This document shows, piece by piece, positions 25,642 through 34,806 of a stretch of 55,412 nt of DNA. Source of the stretch: CAYSPT01 sp964432985 (GTDB lineage: Bacteria > Muiribacteriota > CAYSPT01); the NCBI GenBank assembly GCA_964432985.1, contig CAYSPT010000034.1, forward strand, positions 1 through 55,412, in the 5' to 3' direction. Made by a program: the position numbers and the translations under genes. The stretch's first letter is position 1. Each line of letters starts with the position of its first letter. The notes under the pieces are model-generated. The model had not been told where the DNA came from and searched no databases. It saw only the letters and a program-made list of their open reading frames with translations.

Positions 25642-28095
25642 TTATTTCTCGTTTACCTGAGCGCTGTCAACCAGGGCGGCGGCGGCAGTCAGCAACTTCT
25701 TTCCTTCGGCTGAATCAACAGGCCAAATCCACCGCTTGTAGCGCTTGATGTATCCACCTCCCCGTGCTATCTGAGTATGGAACTCCGTGTTCACTTTTTC
25801 TGCTAAATAGTATTCCCGGCACATATCCTTTACAATCCGGTGCTCAAACGGAATAGCCCTGGATTCACGCCGAGACAGTAACTGCAGCAGGGCGTATCCC
25901 TCACCGAAACCACAAATATTTACTATATCACTTACATCATTTACATCAAGAGTTTCAAGGACTTTAGATAATTCAGGCTTGAGAAGTTCCTCCGGGATGA
26001 AAACCTGCTCGTATTTCCGGCTTTGCACAATAGCATAACGGGCAACCACTTCATCGAATGAAACACCTGTTTCCAGCTCTTTCACAGCTTTCTGAACGAT
26101 TCTTTTGTCCGTGTGGAACAAAATGCCGAACCGGTATTGCCGCCCGGTGATGAACAATGATGAAAACCGGTGATAAAATCCATCTACCTGCTCGTCGGTG
26201 ATGTACCCGCCGTTCATAACAGGATATTTGGGAGAAGCCGATGTAACGGTATCCGGCTGAACCTGTTCCTCTCCTCCGGAAGTTGATGGTAATAGTCTAT
26301 GGGCGGACGGGGTCTCACTATCCATTTCGGGAGAAAAGGACGTGTCCCTGGGAGAGGTTCCCCCGTCAAGAGTGTTTCGCTCTTTTGCCATTTGATAGGG
26401 ATCATCCCCCAGATATACTCCGCGCAAACGACCCCGCCACATTCCGTAGGGAAGTTTTTCTTCCAGGCGCATGGTGAACAGCTGACGAAGCAGGCTTTCT
26501 TCGTCCATCCCTACGTGCATGGTGGTCATGCTGTCTCCGACAACAAATAATATGTTACTGATCAAATAGCCTTTCTTGATCATTATCTCCAGGGTTTTCA
26601 TGACGTCAAACTCACCCGAATCCCCGCGGTTGGCCAGCACATTACGGGGATAGATATCGACCCGTTCCATCCCGGACGCATACGACTGCAGCAGTATCCA
26701 GGTGAGGTCGAACAACGGGAACTTGTGCGCCACGTAAGCATTGATTCCTACTTCCGCGCAGACATCCATCATGGTTGGAACACATCGTATTGCCTGGGCT
26801 AGCTCTTTCTGAAGATAGACCTGCACCACCTCGGCGCTGAATCCGGAGGCATTTATCAAAGAGGCCAATTTCATTTCGGGCCGAACAGTATCAGTCTCAA
26901 CATCATCGCTTCCGCTTGAAACAAATTGCGCGCTGCGCTTCCAGCTGCGGACTATTTCGAGGATGACAAACTCGGCAATCCGGTCACGATACCGGGGAGT
27001 GAAATTATCGAGCCAGCGGACCAGGCGATGCTCCCCCGCCCCCATGGAGGCCGCCAGTTGCACGATGTCATTATAGAGGCTCTCCCCGCCTGGAAGCTGA
27101 ACCAGCGGGATATCAAAAGAGCCCAACGAGGAGTCGAGTTCCGAGACAACAATGCTCCGTCCCTCGATAACAAACAGGCTGTCTTCAGAACCGATGGTTC
27201 CCTTCGACATCAGCCTCGCTTCCGGAGGACGTTCGCCGAATCCGTCTTCGTAACTGCTACCCTCCACTCTCCAGGGTACCGGCAGGTTAAACCGGTTGAA
27301 GATCAGGTCACCTGACTGCAACAACTTCTCACAGGAAGACAAAACCAGCGTTAAAAACTGCTCCCGGATACAGTACAGCCTGATGGAATTCTTCATGGAT
27401 TCATTGAGACCGCCGTATTGTGGATAGTACTTTTCGAGCATACTTTTCACGGAGTGAAATACAGCGGTAATGTCGGCTTCGGATGGAGCCATGGATGCAA
27501 TTACCCGCTCGATAACAAAGTCTGCCAGCGCTTTCTTCTGCTGCACGTTGCGGCATTGAGCTCCGGCCAGTTCCCTGAGTTCTACGGCAGTAGGAGAGCC
27601 GGGAGAATCCAGCAGAGCCTTAATCGTATCGTATTCAAGCCTGGTAAGGACGATAGGCTGTTTCACCTTTTCAACCGATGACTGGGCGAAAACTACCGTA
27701 TCTGCGTTCACGATCCGGCCACTATTAATGTACCTGTCCGCGCACCGGATAATCGTGGATGCTGCCCGCGATTCTTCCGGGTCCCCGCCAGGCACCGACA
27801 AATAGTGAGATCCATCCGTCATGGTAGTCTCATCGCTGCCGGCAGGCTCCGGCTGGTCCATAATCTCGCCGCCGGGTTGCTCTGGTTCATCCGGTGGGTG
27901 CGTCGGAAGGGAAGCCGGTACGACAGGTTCTTTGCGCGGATATTCAGGTGCAGCTTCCTGGCCCTCCTGTACCTGTACCGGAGGCTGCCCGGGTACAGGT
28001 GCCGAAGGCGGCTTGAGTAAGAGACGCCCCCCTATCAGACCGACAGCGAAGAAAGCAATCAGTATGCAAACCAGCGTGGTCTTCGAGATCTGCAC
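25642..28095 (-). CDS. Membrane-anchored parvulin-like protein
   Basis: An 817-residue protein from GTG 28095, preceded by AGGAAGGAAAGG. Its N-terminus, MQISKTTLVCILIAFFAVGL, is nearly that of the 800-residue neighbour, and both have a Pro/Glu-rich linker (about 28-100) after the membrane segment. A long helical region follows, with VTRLEY-type motifs (PIVLTRLEYDTIKALLD), also seen in the neighbour (LALTKLEYLALNKIL). A disordered insert (about 590-640) precedes the C-terminal parvulin-like domain (about 645-770: YRFGILFHTDKRIVQKAVKE, VSFDEVVARYAI, NDVSDIVNICGFGEGYALLQ). The ending GGGYIKRYKRWIWPVDSAEG has a counterpart GGGYVKNYSYWMWPAESKE in the paralogue. It probably acts on proteins in the periplasm. 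It lies 26 bp from the next gene upstream. Confidence 0.85.
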   Translation of the reverse strand: MQISKTTLVCILIAFFAVGLIGGRLLLKPPSAPVPGQPPVQVQEGQEAAPEYPRKEPVVPASLPTHPPDEPEQPGGEIMDQPEPAGSDETTMTDGSHYLSVPGGDPEESRAASTIIRCADRYINSGRIVNADTVVFAQSSVEKVKQPIVLTRLEYDTIKALLDSPGSPTAVELRELAGAQCRNVQQKKALADFVIERVIASMAPSEADITAVFHSVKSMLEKYYPQYGGLNESMKNSIRLYCIREQFLTLVLSSCEKLLQSGDLIFNRFNLPVPWRVEGSSYEDGFGERPPEARLMSKGTIGSEDSLFVIEGRSIVVSELDSSLGSFDIPLVQLPGGESLYNDIVQLAASMGAGEHRLVRWLDNFTPRYRDRIAEFVILEIVRSWKRSAQFVSSGSDDVETDTVRPEMKLASLINASGFSAEVVQVYLQKELAQAIRCVPTMMDVCAEVGINAYVAHKFPLFDLTWILLQSYASGMERVDIYPRNVLANRGDSGEFDVMKTLEIMIKKGYLISNILFVVGDSMTTMHVGMDEESLLRQLFTMRLEEKLPYGMWRGRLRGVYLGDDPYQMAKERNTLDGGTSPRDTSFSPEMDSETPSAHRLLPSTSGGEEQVQPDTVTSASPKYPVMNGGYITDEQVDGFYHRFSSLFITGRQYRFGILFHTDKRIVQKAVKELETGVSFDEVVARYAIVQSRKYEQVFIPEELLKPELSKVLETLDVNDVSDIVNICGFGEGYALLQLLSRRESRAIPFEHRIVKDMCREYYLAEKVNTEFHTQIARGGGYIKRYKRWIWPVDSAEGKKLLTAAAALVDSAQVNEK

Positions 28096-28121
28096 GTCGC
28101 CTTTCCTTCCTGCTTTGGGTA

Positions 28122-30224
28122 CTATTTCAGGTCTACTTCGAGGATCCGGTCTTCGTCGATTTCAAAGCCCATTTTTTTCCGCAGTCCTTGCAGCCACTCC
28201 TTGCGGAACTCGGTCTTTTTTCGTTCCTCCAGAATACTGATGATTCTCTCCAGGTACCCGTCTATGCTTTCATACTTATACCGTTTTACCCCGTTGTACT
28301 TGATGATAAAATAGCCGGCCGGGGTGGAAATTACCTGACTGATACCTCCCGGTTCCAGGTTGAGTACCGTCTGTCGGACCATCGGATCGAGTTTATCTGC
28401 TTCGACTTCGAAAGGTTTCCCTTTCGTTTTGTCGATTGACATTTTCTTGGCTGAATCGGAAAAAATGTTCGATCTGGCCGCATTTTCCCTGACCCTTCCA
28501 GCAACTTCCTTATCCAGGTACAGAAGGACCTGCAAACTGAATTTATCCACGTACAGGTTGTCCTTATTCTGTTCATAATACTTTTCAACCTCGACATCGG
28601 GAACGATATACTGGCTGTAGACCTCTTCGTTTTCTTCCTCGTGACGGTTTATGAAGCTTTCAACCCGCATGTTGTCGGAAATTTTATCCAGGTGCGTTTC
28701 ACCGCTGTACCCCTTGTCCAGGGCTTCCCTCAGAATGATCCGGTCGGCGATGAGTTCGTTGAGGTAAAAAACCTTCTGAATAGCCAGATCTTCTACTCCC
28801 GGTTTAAGTATCTGGAATGTTTGCTTGATGGCCTGGTACCAGTCATTGATGGTGATATCACTTCCGGAAATTTTTACCAGGACCTGCGACATGGACAGGT
28901 CGCTCGGCACCTGGTCGGAAAAGTTCACCTTGGTCAGGAGTTCGTGGTTGATTTCGACACCGTACTTGCTCATCAGCCGCTTCAAGACCTGATCCTGCAG
29001 ATTCAAGCGGACGTGGCTGCGCAGCGCCCGTTTTATTTCGTCCTTGATTTCGATGAACGGAGTGTATTCCCGGTACTTATCGTGGAAGAACAGCACCACC
29101 GGTTTTCCGTCACCGGGATCGACAGGCAAAGCGCACTGCCCCGGCCTCACGCCCACCATGGCCTCAGAAAACGCCACCGGGATTTCCCACAGTTCGTAGG
29201 CAGTCCGGAAGGCCAGGATTTCTCCTATTTCCTCTTCATCATCGGATATCTCTTCACTGCCCTCGCCCCCTCCGGGGGAGCCTTCACCACCGGGCCCGCC
29301 CTCGGATCCACCTTCTTGCGGAGGTTCGCCCCCAGGTCCGCCACCACCGGGACTACCCTCAGATCCGCCTTCTTGCGGAGGTCCGCCGCCTTGCGAAGGT
29401 TCACCGCCGGGTGCGCCCTCGGATCCACCTTCTTGCGGAGGTTCACCACCGGGATTTCCGCCGGGTTCGCCCTCGGATCCACCTTCTTGCGGAGGTCCAC
29501 CACCGGGATTTCCGCCGGGTTCGCCCTCGGATCCGCCTTCTTGCGGAGGTCCACCGCTCTGGCCCCCTCCGGGTTCGCCTTCGCCGCCTCCGGGTTCGCC
29601 TTCGCCGCCCTCTTCGGATGACGAGAACTGGCTCTTGGTGAGGTCGAGAGCCTTCTTGAACTTAACACCGCTCTCACAGGTCGTGCGGAAATAGTCGGCC
29701 TGCTCCATGGTATTGTACTTGACCGTAGAAACCACGTATTTTATCAGTGAGTAATAGTGCTTGTTCTGCTCGTAAAACTCCTTGACTTCCCCGTCGGTGA
29801 CGCGGCGGGCCAGGTTGGTTATTTCCCTGGAAAGATATTCCTGGATAATCGACTGACGGCGGGCCTCCTGCAGAAGCTCTCCGGAGAGTACAACCTCCTT
29901 GCGGCTGATGTGACGCATGATTGCATCATCAGCCAACATCCCGACCATGGTCAGTTTTCTCCAGGTCTGCCTGGCTACCTGCCGTTTTTTAACGGAATCG
30001 AGACTCCGGTACAATTCCCGCAGGTCACTAAGTTTTATGACTACCTCATCGTTACCCGCTCTGGCAATGATCGGATCACCAGTCAATCCGGACCGGAACC
30101 CGGGAAGCTGACCAGTGCTGAGCACGGCCCACGAAGCAGTTTCTGATACAAGAATAACAATTAGACAAAGCATTAAAATTTGCCATGGAATGAGATTACT
30201 CCTACGACTGTACACGCATTTCAT
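28122..30224 (-). CDS. Secreted SurA/PrsA-like protein, first parvulin domain split by a Gly/Pro/Glu repeat
   Basis: A 700-residue protein from ATG 30224, preceded by GGTGGAG with a 7-base spacer. The frame runs back to 30263 without a site. A signal peptide or anchor lies at about 13-35. Helical SurA-type N-terminus (RQVARQTWRKLTMVGMLADD), then VTDGEVKEFYEQNKHYYS, the usual entry to a PpiC domain. That domain is interrupted at about 200-340 by tandem GGPPQEGGSEG and GEPGGNPGG repeats before resuming (AYELWEIPVAFSEAMVGVRP). A second PpiC-like domain (about 565-680: VEVEKYYEQNKDNLYVDKFS, VLNLEPGGISQVISTPAGYF) is intact. Likely a periplasmic foldase, and the most canonical parvulin of the cluster. 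Confidence 0.88.
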   Translation of the reverse strand: MKCVYSRRSNLIPWQILMLCLIVILVSETASWAVLSTGQLPGFRSGLTGDPIIARAGNDEVVIKLSDLRELYRSLDSVKKRQVARQTWRKLTMVGMLADDAIMRHISRKEVVLSGELLQEARRQSIIQEYLSREITNLARRVTDGEVKEFYEQNKHYYSLIKYVVSTVKYNTMEQADYFRTTCESGVKFKKALDLTKSQFSSSEEGGEGEPGGGEGEPGGGQSGGPPQEGGSEGEPGGNPGGGPPQEGGSEGEPGGNPGGEPPQEGGSEGAPGGEPSQGGGPPQEGGSEGSPGGGGPGGEPPQEGGSEGGPGGEGSPGGGEGSEEISDDEEEIGEILAFRTAYELWEIPVAFSEAMVGVRPGQCALPVDPGDGKPVVLFFHDKYREYTPFIEIKDEIKRALRSHVRLNLQDQVLKRLMSKYGVEINHELLTKVNFSDQVPSDLSMSQVLVKISGSDITINDWYQAIKQTFQILKPGVEDLAIQKVFYLNELIADRIILREALDKGYSGETHLDKISDNMRVESFINRHEEENEEVYSQYIVPDVEVEKYYEQNKDNLYVDKFSLQVLLYLDKEVAGRVRENAARSNIFSDSAKKMSIDKTKGKPFEVEADKLDPMVRQTVLNLEPGGISQVISTPAGYFIIKYNGVKRYKYESIDGYLERIISILEERKKTEFRKEWLQGLRKKMGFEIDEDRILEVDLK

Positions 30225-30296
30225 ACTCGTTCTCCACCTCTCTTCAGGTTTTTTAGCGAACACTTATTGTAGCAAAAGTTGGTCTTCCAGAGCAAC

Positions 30297-31874
30297 TTAC
30301 CCGTCCAAATCCTCTGCGACCTTCCAGTAGAGCTCCCAGGCCCTGCCCAAATCACCGGCCGAAACTTCGCATTCAGCCGACAGGAAGGTAAGGTACATTT
30401 TCCGTTTTCCCCGGGCACGGTCGATAAATTCATCCAGAAGCCCGCGGGCTTTATCATATCCCCCCCGTAAGATGTAGATACGTATTAATTCATCGTATAT
30501 CTGGTCTACTTTGTCTTTCCGCCGGTCTATGCGAGCGGTACCCATCAGGTCAGCCAGCGCATCGAAGGCCTTTCGGGCCCCTGCGTCATCACCCTGTTCA
30601 ATCAAAATAACCGCCAGTTCGGCCGTGGAGTTGGCCAGCCCGGAAAAAATCCTCCGTTTCGGATCGGGCGCAGCACCATCCACCAGGGCCGCAGTTAAAA
30701 AACCCCCGGGAAATTCGAGCAGCTTAACATACTCATGGTACTTCCGATCTTTTTTCTTGAGCAGCGGGGATCCCAGATCAAAGTCGGTATCACCGGGAAG
30801 ATGGACCTCAACCAGATGGGACAGTCCATCGAGCAGGCGCGTGCGACTGGCCACAGCCCAGGCTTGACCTGAATCTCCAGCTATAATTTTGAAGGCGCGC
30901 TCCAGGTGGGCACCACATGCGATGACACTGTCGATGGAACCGGAAGCAGCAGCCAGGTTCAGGAGCTGTGAATATGCCTGGAGTGTAAAGTAATAAATCT
31001 GTAATCGCTCTTCATCTTTGTGGTATGCAGGTACTCGGGAAGCCGGGTCGGTCATCCGAAAAAGACTGCGAAACCAGGAGGATGGGCGGACCTCAATACC
31101 GGTGGCCACTCCGGGAAACCGCTGCTGCAGCGGAGTGTCCGCCCGGGCCCCGACAGCAAAAAGAATACAGAGAAGGTCTCGCTGCAGGGAGGGCTCCAGG
31201 TCATTCCAGCGGTACAGGTCCCGGGCGGCGCCGGCGGCCCGAGGATAATCACGGGCCTGGAGAAACAGTTTTGTAAAATTGCTGTTGACCAGCCCGAGCT
31301 TTCGATCCCGGCCCGGAAAATCAAGGCTTCGTAACGTGTCCACCATCTGGCACCTGATACGTTCCACCTCAGCCATGTCGTCCCGTTCCAAGGCCATGCC
31401 CACCAGGCTCGAGTACGAGGTCATCCAGCCGTAATGAATCTGGCGCTGCCGGTCCTCGGCCTGGTACACCTCTCCTTCAGAGAGAATGACATGACGGTCG
31501 AGCAGGAAGCCCTCGATGTGGAACCGTTCCAGAAGCCTGTTCCATGGAACGGGCAAAGGCTTTTTCTGAGCGGCTGCCACCGGGTCGCGGGAAAAAGTTT
31601 CCGTCCAGTAAACATCCCTGAATGCCCCTAAAACCGACGACAGGTCCGGCTGCAGCTCTTCACGTAACGATTCGGGCTGTTTAGCGTGACCGGCATCACC
31701 ATCATCTTTAAGTACAGGCCCGGAATCCATGTGGGGTGGTGGGGGTTCAGGATTCCCAGCAGCCGGGGCCGAAATACTGACTGACAGCAGGGTACATAAA
31801 ACCAGTACAATCAGTAAGGTTGTGTTCGAGCCGCAGGAGAAGTCTGCTGCATTTTCCGGGTTCAGTCCGGTCAC
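30297..31874 (-). CDS. Exported helical-repeat (TPR-like) protein
   Basis: A 525-residue protein from GTG 31874. The GTG overlaps the TGA of the gene upstream (GTGA), so translation is coupled. A hydrophobic segment at about 18-38 (LLIVLVLCTLLSVSISAPAAG) is a signal or anchor, followed by a Pro-rich linker. The rest is alpha-helical with TPR-style pairs (DYPRAAGAARDLYRW; NSTAELAVILIEQGDDAGARKAFDALADLM; IRIYILRGGYDKARGLLDEF; AECEVSAGDLGRAWELYWKV). It probably scaffolds the parvulin-like proteins encoded around it. No enzymatic motif is seen. It ends 72 bp before the SurA-like gene. Confidence 0.82.
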   Translation of the reverse strand: MTGLNPENAADFSCGSNTTLLIVLVLCTLLSVSISAPAAGNPEPPPPHMDSGPVLKDDGDAGHAKQPESLREELQPDLSSVLGAFRDVYWTETFSRDPVAAAQKKPLPVPWNRLLERFHIEGFLLDRHVILSEGEVYQAEDRQRQIHYGWMTSYSSLVGMALERDDMAEVERIRCQMVDTLRSLDFPGRDRKLGLVNSNFTKLFLQARDYPRAAGAARDLYRWNDLEPSLQRDLLCILFAVGARADTPLQQRFPGVATGIEVRPSSWFRSLFRMTDPASRVPAYHKDEERLQIYYFTLQAYSQLLNLAAASGSIDSVIACGAHLERAFKIIAGDSGQAWAVASRTRLLDGLSHLVEVHLPGDTDFDLGSPLLKKKDRKYHEYVKLLEFPGGFLTAALVDGAAPDPKRRIFSGLANSTAELAVILIEQGDDAGARKAFDALADLMGTARIDRRKDKVDQIYDELIRIYILRGGYDKARGLLDEFIDRARGKRKMYLTFLSAECEVSAGDLGRAWELYWKVAEDLDG

Positions 31875-32509
31875 TGTTTTTCCTCTTTCTGAGGAACATC
31901 CGTTTGCGAAGAATTTGCATCAATAAAGAGGCGGGAATAGATTTCTATAGCTTTACGGTGATGGGATTCCGCCTTTTCCATTTTATCCAGCGAGTAATAG
32001 ATACGCCCCAGGAGATTGTGAACGTTAGCTCTGGTTACCGGAAGCAGTCTCTGCCTGCCCGCAAGCGTTTCAGCATTTGCCCTGGCCCGCTCGGTTTCTC
32101 CGGCCATAAAGAACGTCTCCGGAATAGCCTGGTCTATCCATTCAGCCGCCTCTCGGGCCAACGGCGAACTCGACTGCACGACCTTATTTCTCAGTTCACG
32201 GTAAAGAATCACCGCCTGGAAATAGGAACCTTTTTTGATGGCGTTGCCGATGAGCGGAGTGTACACCTGGATCACATCGAAAAGGGCTCTGGTATCCTTC
32301 CTCATGGACGCATCCATGGGCGTCATGGACCCCTCCATGGGTGCGGGGGGAACGGAGAATCCGGAACCTCCACCGGCAGCCATGACCACTGTTGCTCCGG
32401 GCAAAAGTAACGATAACAAACACGCGCACAGAACAACCTTTAGCCGCAGACGGAGACCCGGGCAGCCGTAGTTACAATTGATCGGACATCTTTTCCAGGA
32501 GATCAGCAT
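31871..32509 (-). CDS. Exported TPR-like protein
   Basis: About 212 residues from ATG 32509, with AAGGAAT just upstream. An ATG at 32527 is also open. Either start overlaps the preceding gene, by 38 or 56 bp. The signal segment RLKVVLCACLLSLLLPGATVVMAA ends near residue 45, followed by a Gly/Met-rich stretch with the near-repeat MEGSMTPMDASM. The mature part has TPR-like helices (YFQAVILYRELRNKVV; RANVHNLLGRIYYSLDKMEKAESHHRKAIEIY). A short partner of the 525-residue protein with which it is translationally coupled. Confidence 0.78.
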   Translation of the reverse strand: MLISWKRCPINCNYGCPGLRLRLKVVLCACLLSLLLPGATVVMAAGGGSGFSVPPAPMEGSMTPMDASMRKDTRALFDVIQVYTPLIGNAIKKGSYFQAVILYRELRNKVVQSSSPLAREAAEWIDQAIPETFFMAGETERARANAETLAGRQRLLPVTRANVHNLLGRIYYSLDKMEKAESHHRKAIEIYSRLFIDANSSQTDVPQKEEKQ

Positions 32510-34625
32510 ATTCCTTGACACCTTCATAGATGAGGTTTACCTGAGGATACTCTTCCTTCCAGTATTCGAGGAAATAAATCATTGGAATGGCATTAGCGTA
32601 ACGACTGTCCTGCGGCAGCACTTTGGCAGGCTCCTTCTCGAGAGCTTTGATGATCACGAACCCCTTGGGAATGGCTATGGGGATAATGGGGCTGATATCC
32701 GTGGTATCCATGGTTTCGAGAACCTTGGAGATTGCCTCGTCGAAGTAGCTCACAGGATACAAACGAAGTGTTTCCCGTGGCTGCCAGATCTCGGAATACT
32801 GTGCGGCCACCACTTCGAAAAACTCTCCCATCATGAGTGCTTTTTTCGCCTGTTCCACGACCTTTTTGTCACGGTGGAAGATGGCCCTGATTTTCACCTG
32901 CGGACCGATGTTGAAAAATTCCTTGTGCTCTTCGTAAAACCGCTTTTTGTACTTGCGGTGGTCAAACTCCTGCGGGACAGGAATCTCCAGAGATGGTGTT
33001 TCAATAGATTCGATACGCTGGGAAATCAGGCTTTGAATGGGATCGGAGTCCAGAATGGGCAGCGCCGTGTCAATTTCGGACGGGAATGTTCTGGACTCGA
33101 AGAAACCCCGAACCAACCTGTTGAAACCAAGATCTTTTTCTGACAAGGTGGAAACGATCAACCGCACCCTGGTCATCTCCGAAAGGATAACCCGTGGCTG
33201 TATCTCTTTGGGATAAATGATTTTGTTGTCAAACAACCCGAATCCCATTATCTCGTTGAAAGGAATCCACGGAATCAGAGGGTACTTGGCAAGGTATTCC
33301 CTGGACTGCAGAACGAGTTCATCGGTAAAGTTTTTGAAAAGACGGATCATCGTATCCATCTTCGTGTTGCCGGGAACCACCTGGTCCTTAGCCTTATCGG
33401 CGCTTTGGGTAACAGCCAGACCGAACAACAGGGCGTTGAGAATTTTCTGACGGGCCGTTTTATCTTTGATGCTGTCCAGAAATTCTACCAGTTTCAGATG
33501 TGAGCCCTTTTGGGTGGCTTCTGCCTGTTGTTTCACATCCCTGTCCAGGTTTAACGACGAGCTAATAATATCCAGATCGGGAAGAGGATCGGCAGATATG
33601 TCGCCTATCTGGAAAACCATGTCCCCAACCTCGAAAACGTTCATCGATTTTCTTTGGCCGGCAATATCGAAACTATTACCATGAGCCTTGCGGTCCCAAT
33701 CACGTGGAAGCTCGTTGAGAATGATCTTGCCCTCTCTGTGCAAGCGGTCAAAAACATCGAGATAGTGACTGATAAGCATCTCCCGGACCAGTAAAAACCG
33801 TATAGGATCGTTCAAACTGGGCAGAAGGGTATGATAAATGGAATCGATCTTTAAGAGGCCGTCCCGGTACTTGTTGTAGACTCCATGGATTTTATCCGGG
33901 GCCACAATACTGCGGTTAACGAGGTCCTGGTGATATCTGAGTGCTCCTTCAACTCTGCAGAAGAACTTCAACGCCCCCTGGTACAGACTTTTCAATTTGC
34001 CGTATTTCTCTTCGGGAAATCCTTCGCTGATTCCAGACTGAAGAGACTTGAAAATGGCCGGCTTGATAACAGCCAGTCCCAGCGGAGTATAAATAGTGGA
34101 CCCTGTCCATTTTCGTCCCAGAACCTGCTCGAAATTGTAAATTTTTTCCTCGTCGAGGAGATAAGACTGGAGCGTGAGGAGCTGATTCAAATAGTTTTTC
34201 TGCTCGTTGCTCAGGGCCGTATCCTTGTCGAGTTTTCCATAAACAAAATCAGGTTTCGAGAAAATCTGCTCTTCCTGGTCGGTAGGAGTGGATTCTCCAT
34301 CACGCGGGGCAGGCTGCTGGGCCGAAAAACTGCTGCTACCGCCGGATTGATCGGGCGGTTTCTGCCCCATCGATGTCCCCTCCTGCCACGTAGAGCGGAC
34401 ATCACTAGTTCCCTGTCCCTTTCCTTCGGAACCGGATTGGGAACCCGCGTCTCCAGATATACCAGGCCCTTCGGGGAACTGTCCGCCACCGCTCGTGACA
34501 CCGGGCTGCTGCCCCGGGCTGACCGTTCCTCCCGGCCCCTGCCCTCCCATGTGAGCTATGAGAAATCCGACACCAATACCGGCCATAGCAACGATTATGT
34601 ACACGACTGCATTTTTAGCTTTCAA
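32472..34625 (-). CDS. Membrane-anchored parvulin-like protein with Gly/Pro/Ser-rich linker
   Basis: About 717 residues if started at TTG 34625, which has GGAGG with a 10-base spacer. A GTG at 34637 sits inside that site and is less likely. The N-terminus MKAKNAVVYIIVAMAGIGVG is one membrane segment, followed by a disordered linker rich in Gly, Gln, Ser and Pro (about 25-110). The long middle region is helical (LSNEQKNYLNQLLTLQSYLL). The C-terminal region (VKIRAIFHRDKKVVEQAKKA, GEFFEVVAAQYSE, MDTTDISPIIPIAIPKGFVI) has the same parvulin-like layout as the 800- and 817-residue proteins. It is the first gene of the probable operon running to 22763. Confidence 0.83.
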   Translation of the reverse strand: MKAKNAVVYIIVAMAGIGVGFLIAHMGGQGPGGTVSPGQQPGVTSGGGQFPEGPGISGDAGSQSGSEGKGQGTSDVRSTWQEGTSMGQKPPDQSGGSSSFSAQQPAPRDGESTPTDQEEQIFSKPDFVYGKLDKDTALSNEQKNYLNQLLTLQSYLLDEEKIYNFEQVLGRKWTGSTIYTPLGLAVIKPAIFKSLQSGISEGFPEEKYGKLKSLYQGALKFFCRVEGALRYHQDLVNRSIVAPDKIHGVYNKYRDGLLKIDSIYHTLLPSLNDPIRFLLVREMLISHYLDVFDRLHREGKIILNELPRDWDRKAHGNSFDIAGQRKSMNVFEVGDMVFQIGDISADPLPDLDIISSSLNLDRDVKQQAEATQKGSHLKLVEFLDSIKDKTARQKILNALLFGLAVTQSADKAKDQVVPGNTKMDTMIRLFKNFTDELVLQSREYLAKYPLIPWIPFNEIMGFGLFDNKIIYPKEIQPRVILSEMTRVRLIVSTLSEKDLGFNRLVRGFFESRTFPSEIDTALPILDSDPIQSLISQRIESIETPSLEIPVPQEFDHRKYKKRFYEEHKEFFNIGPQVKIRAIFHRDKKVVEQAKKALMMGEFFEVVAAQYSEIWQPRETLRLYPVSYFDEAISKVLETMDTTDISPIIPIAIPKGFVIIKALEKEPAKVLPQDSRYANAIPMIYFLEYWKEEYPQVNLIYEGVKEYADLLEKMSDQL

Positions 34626-34806
34626 AGCGTAAAGCACCTCCGAATCGATTTGTAAGCCCGCCTAATTGGTGGGCTGCTAACCCGCTCATTGTAACATCAA
34701 GAAGATGTTTAATCAATGCATACAGAGAGATTAACATAAGGATACTCAACCAGTTATGAGAACGAAAAAAAGTGCCGAAGGATTTCCTTTATTAAATTTA
34801 GGGCTG

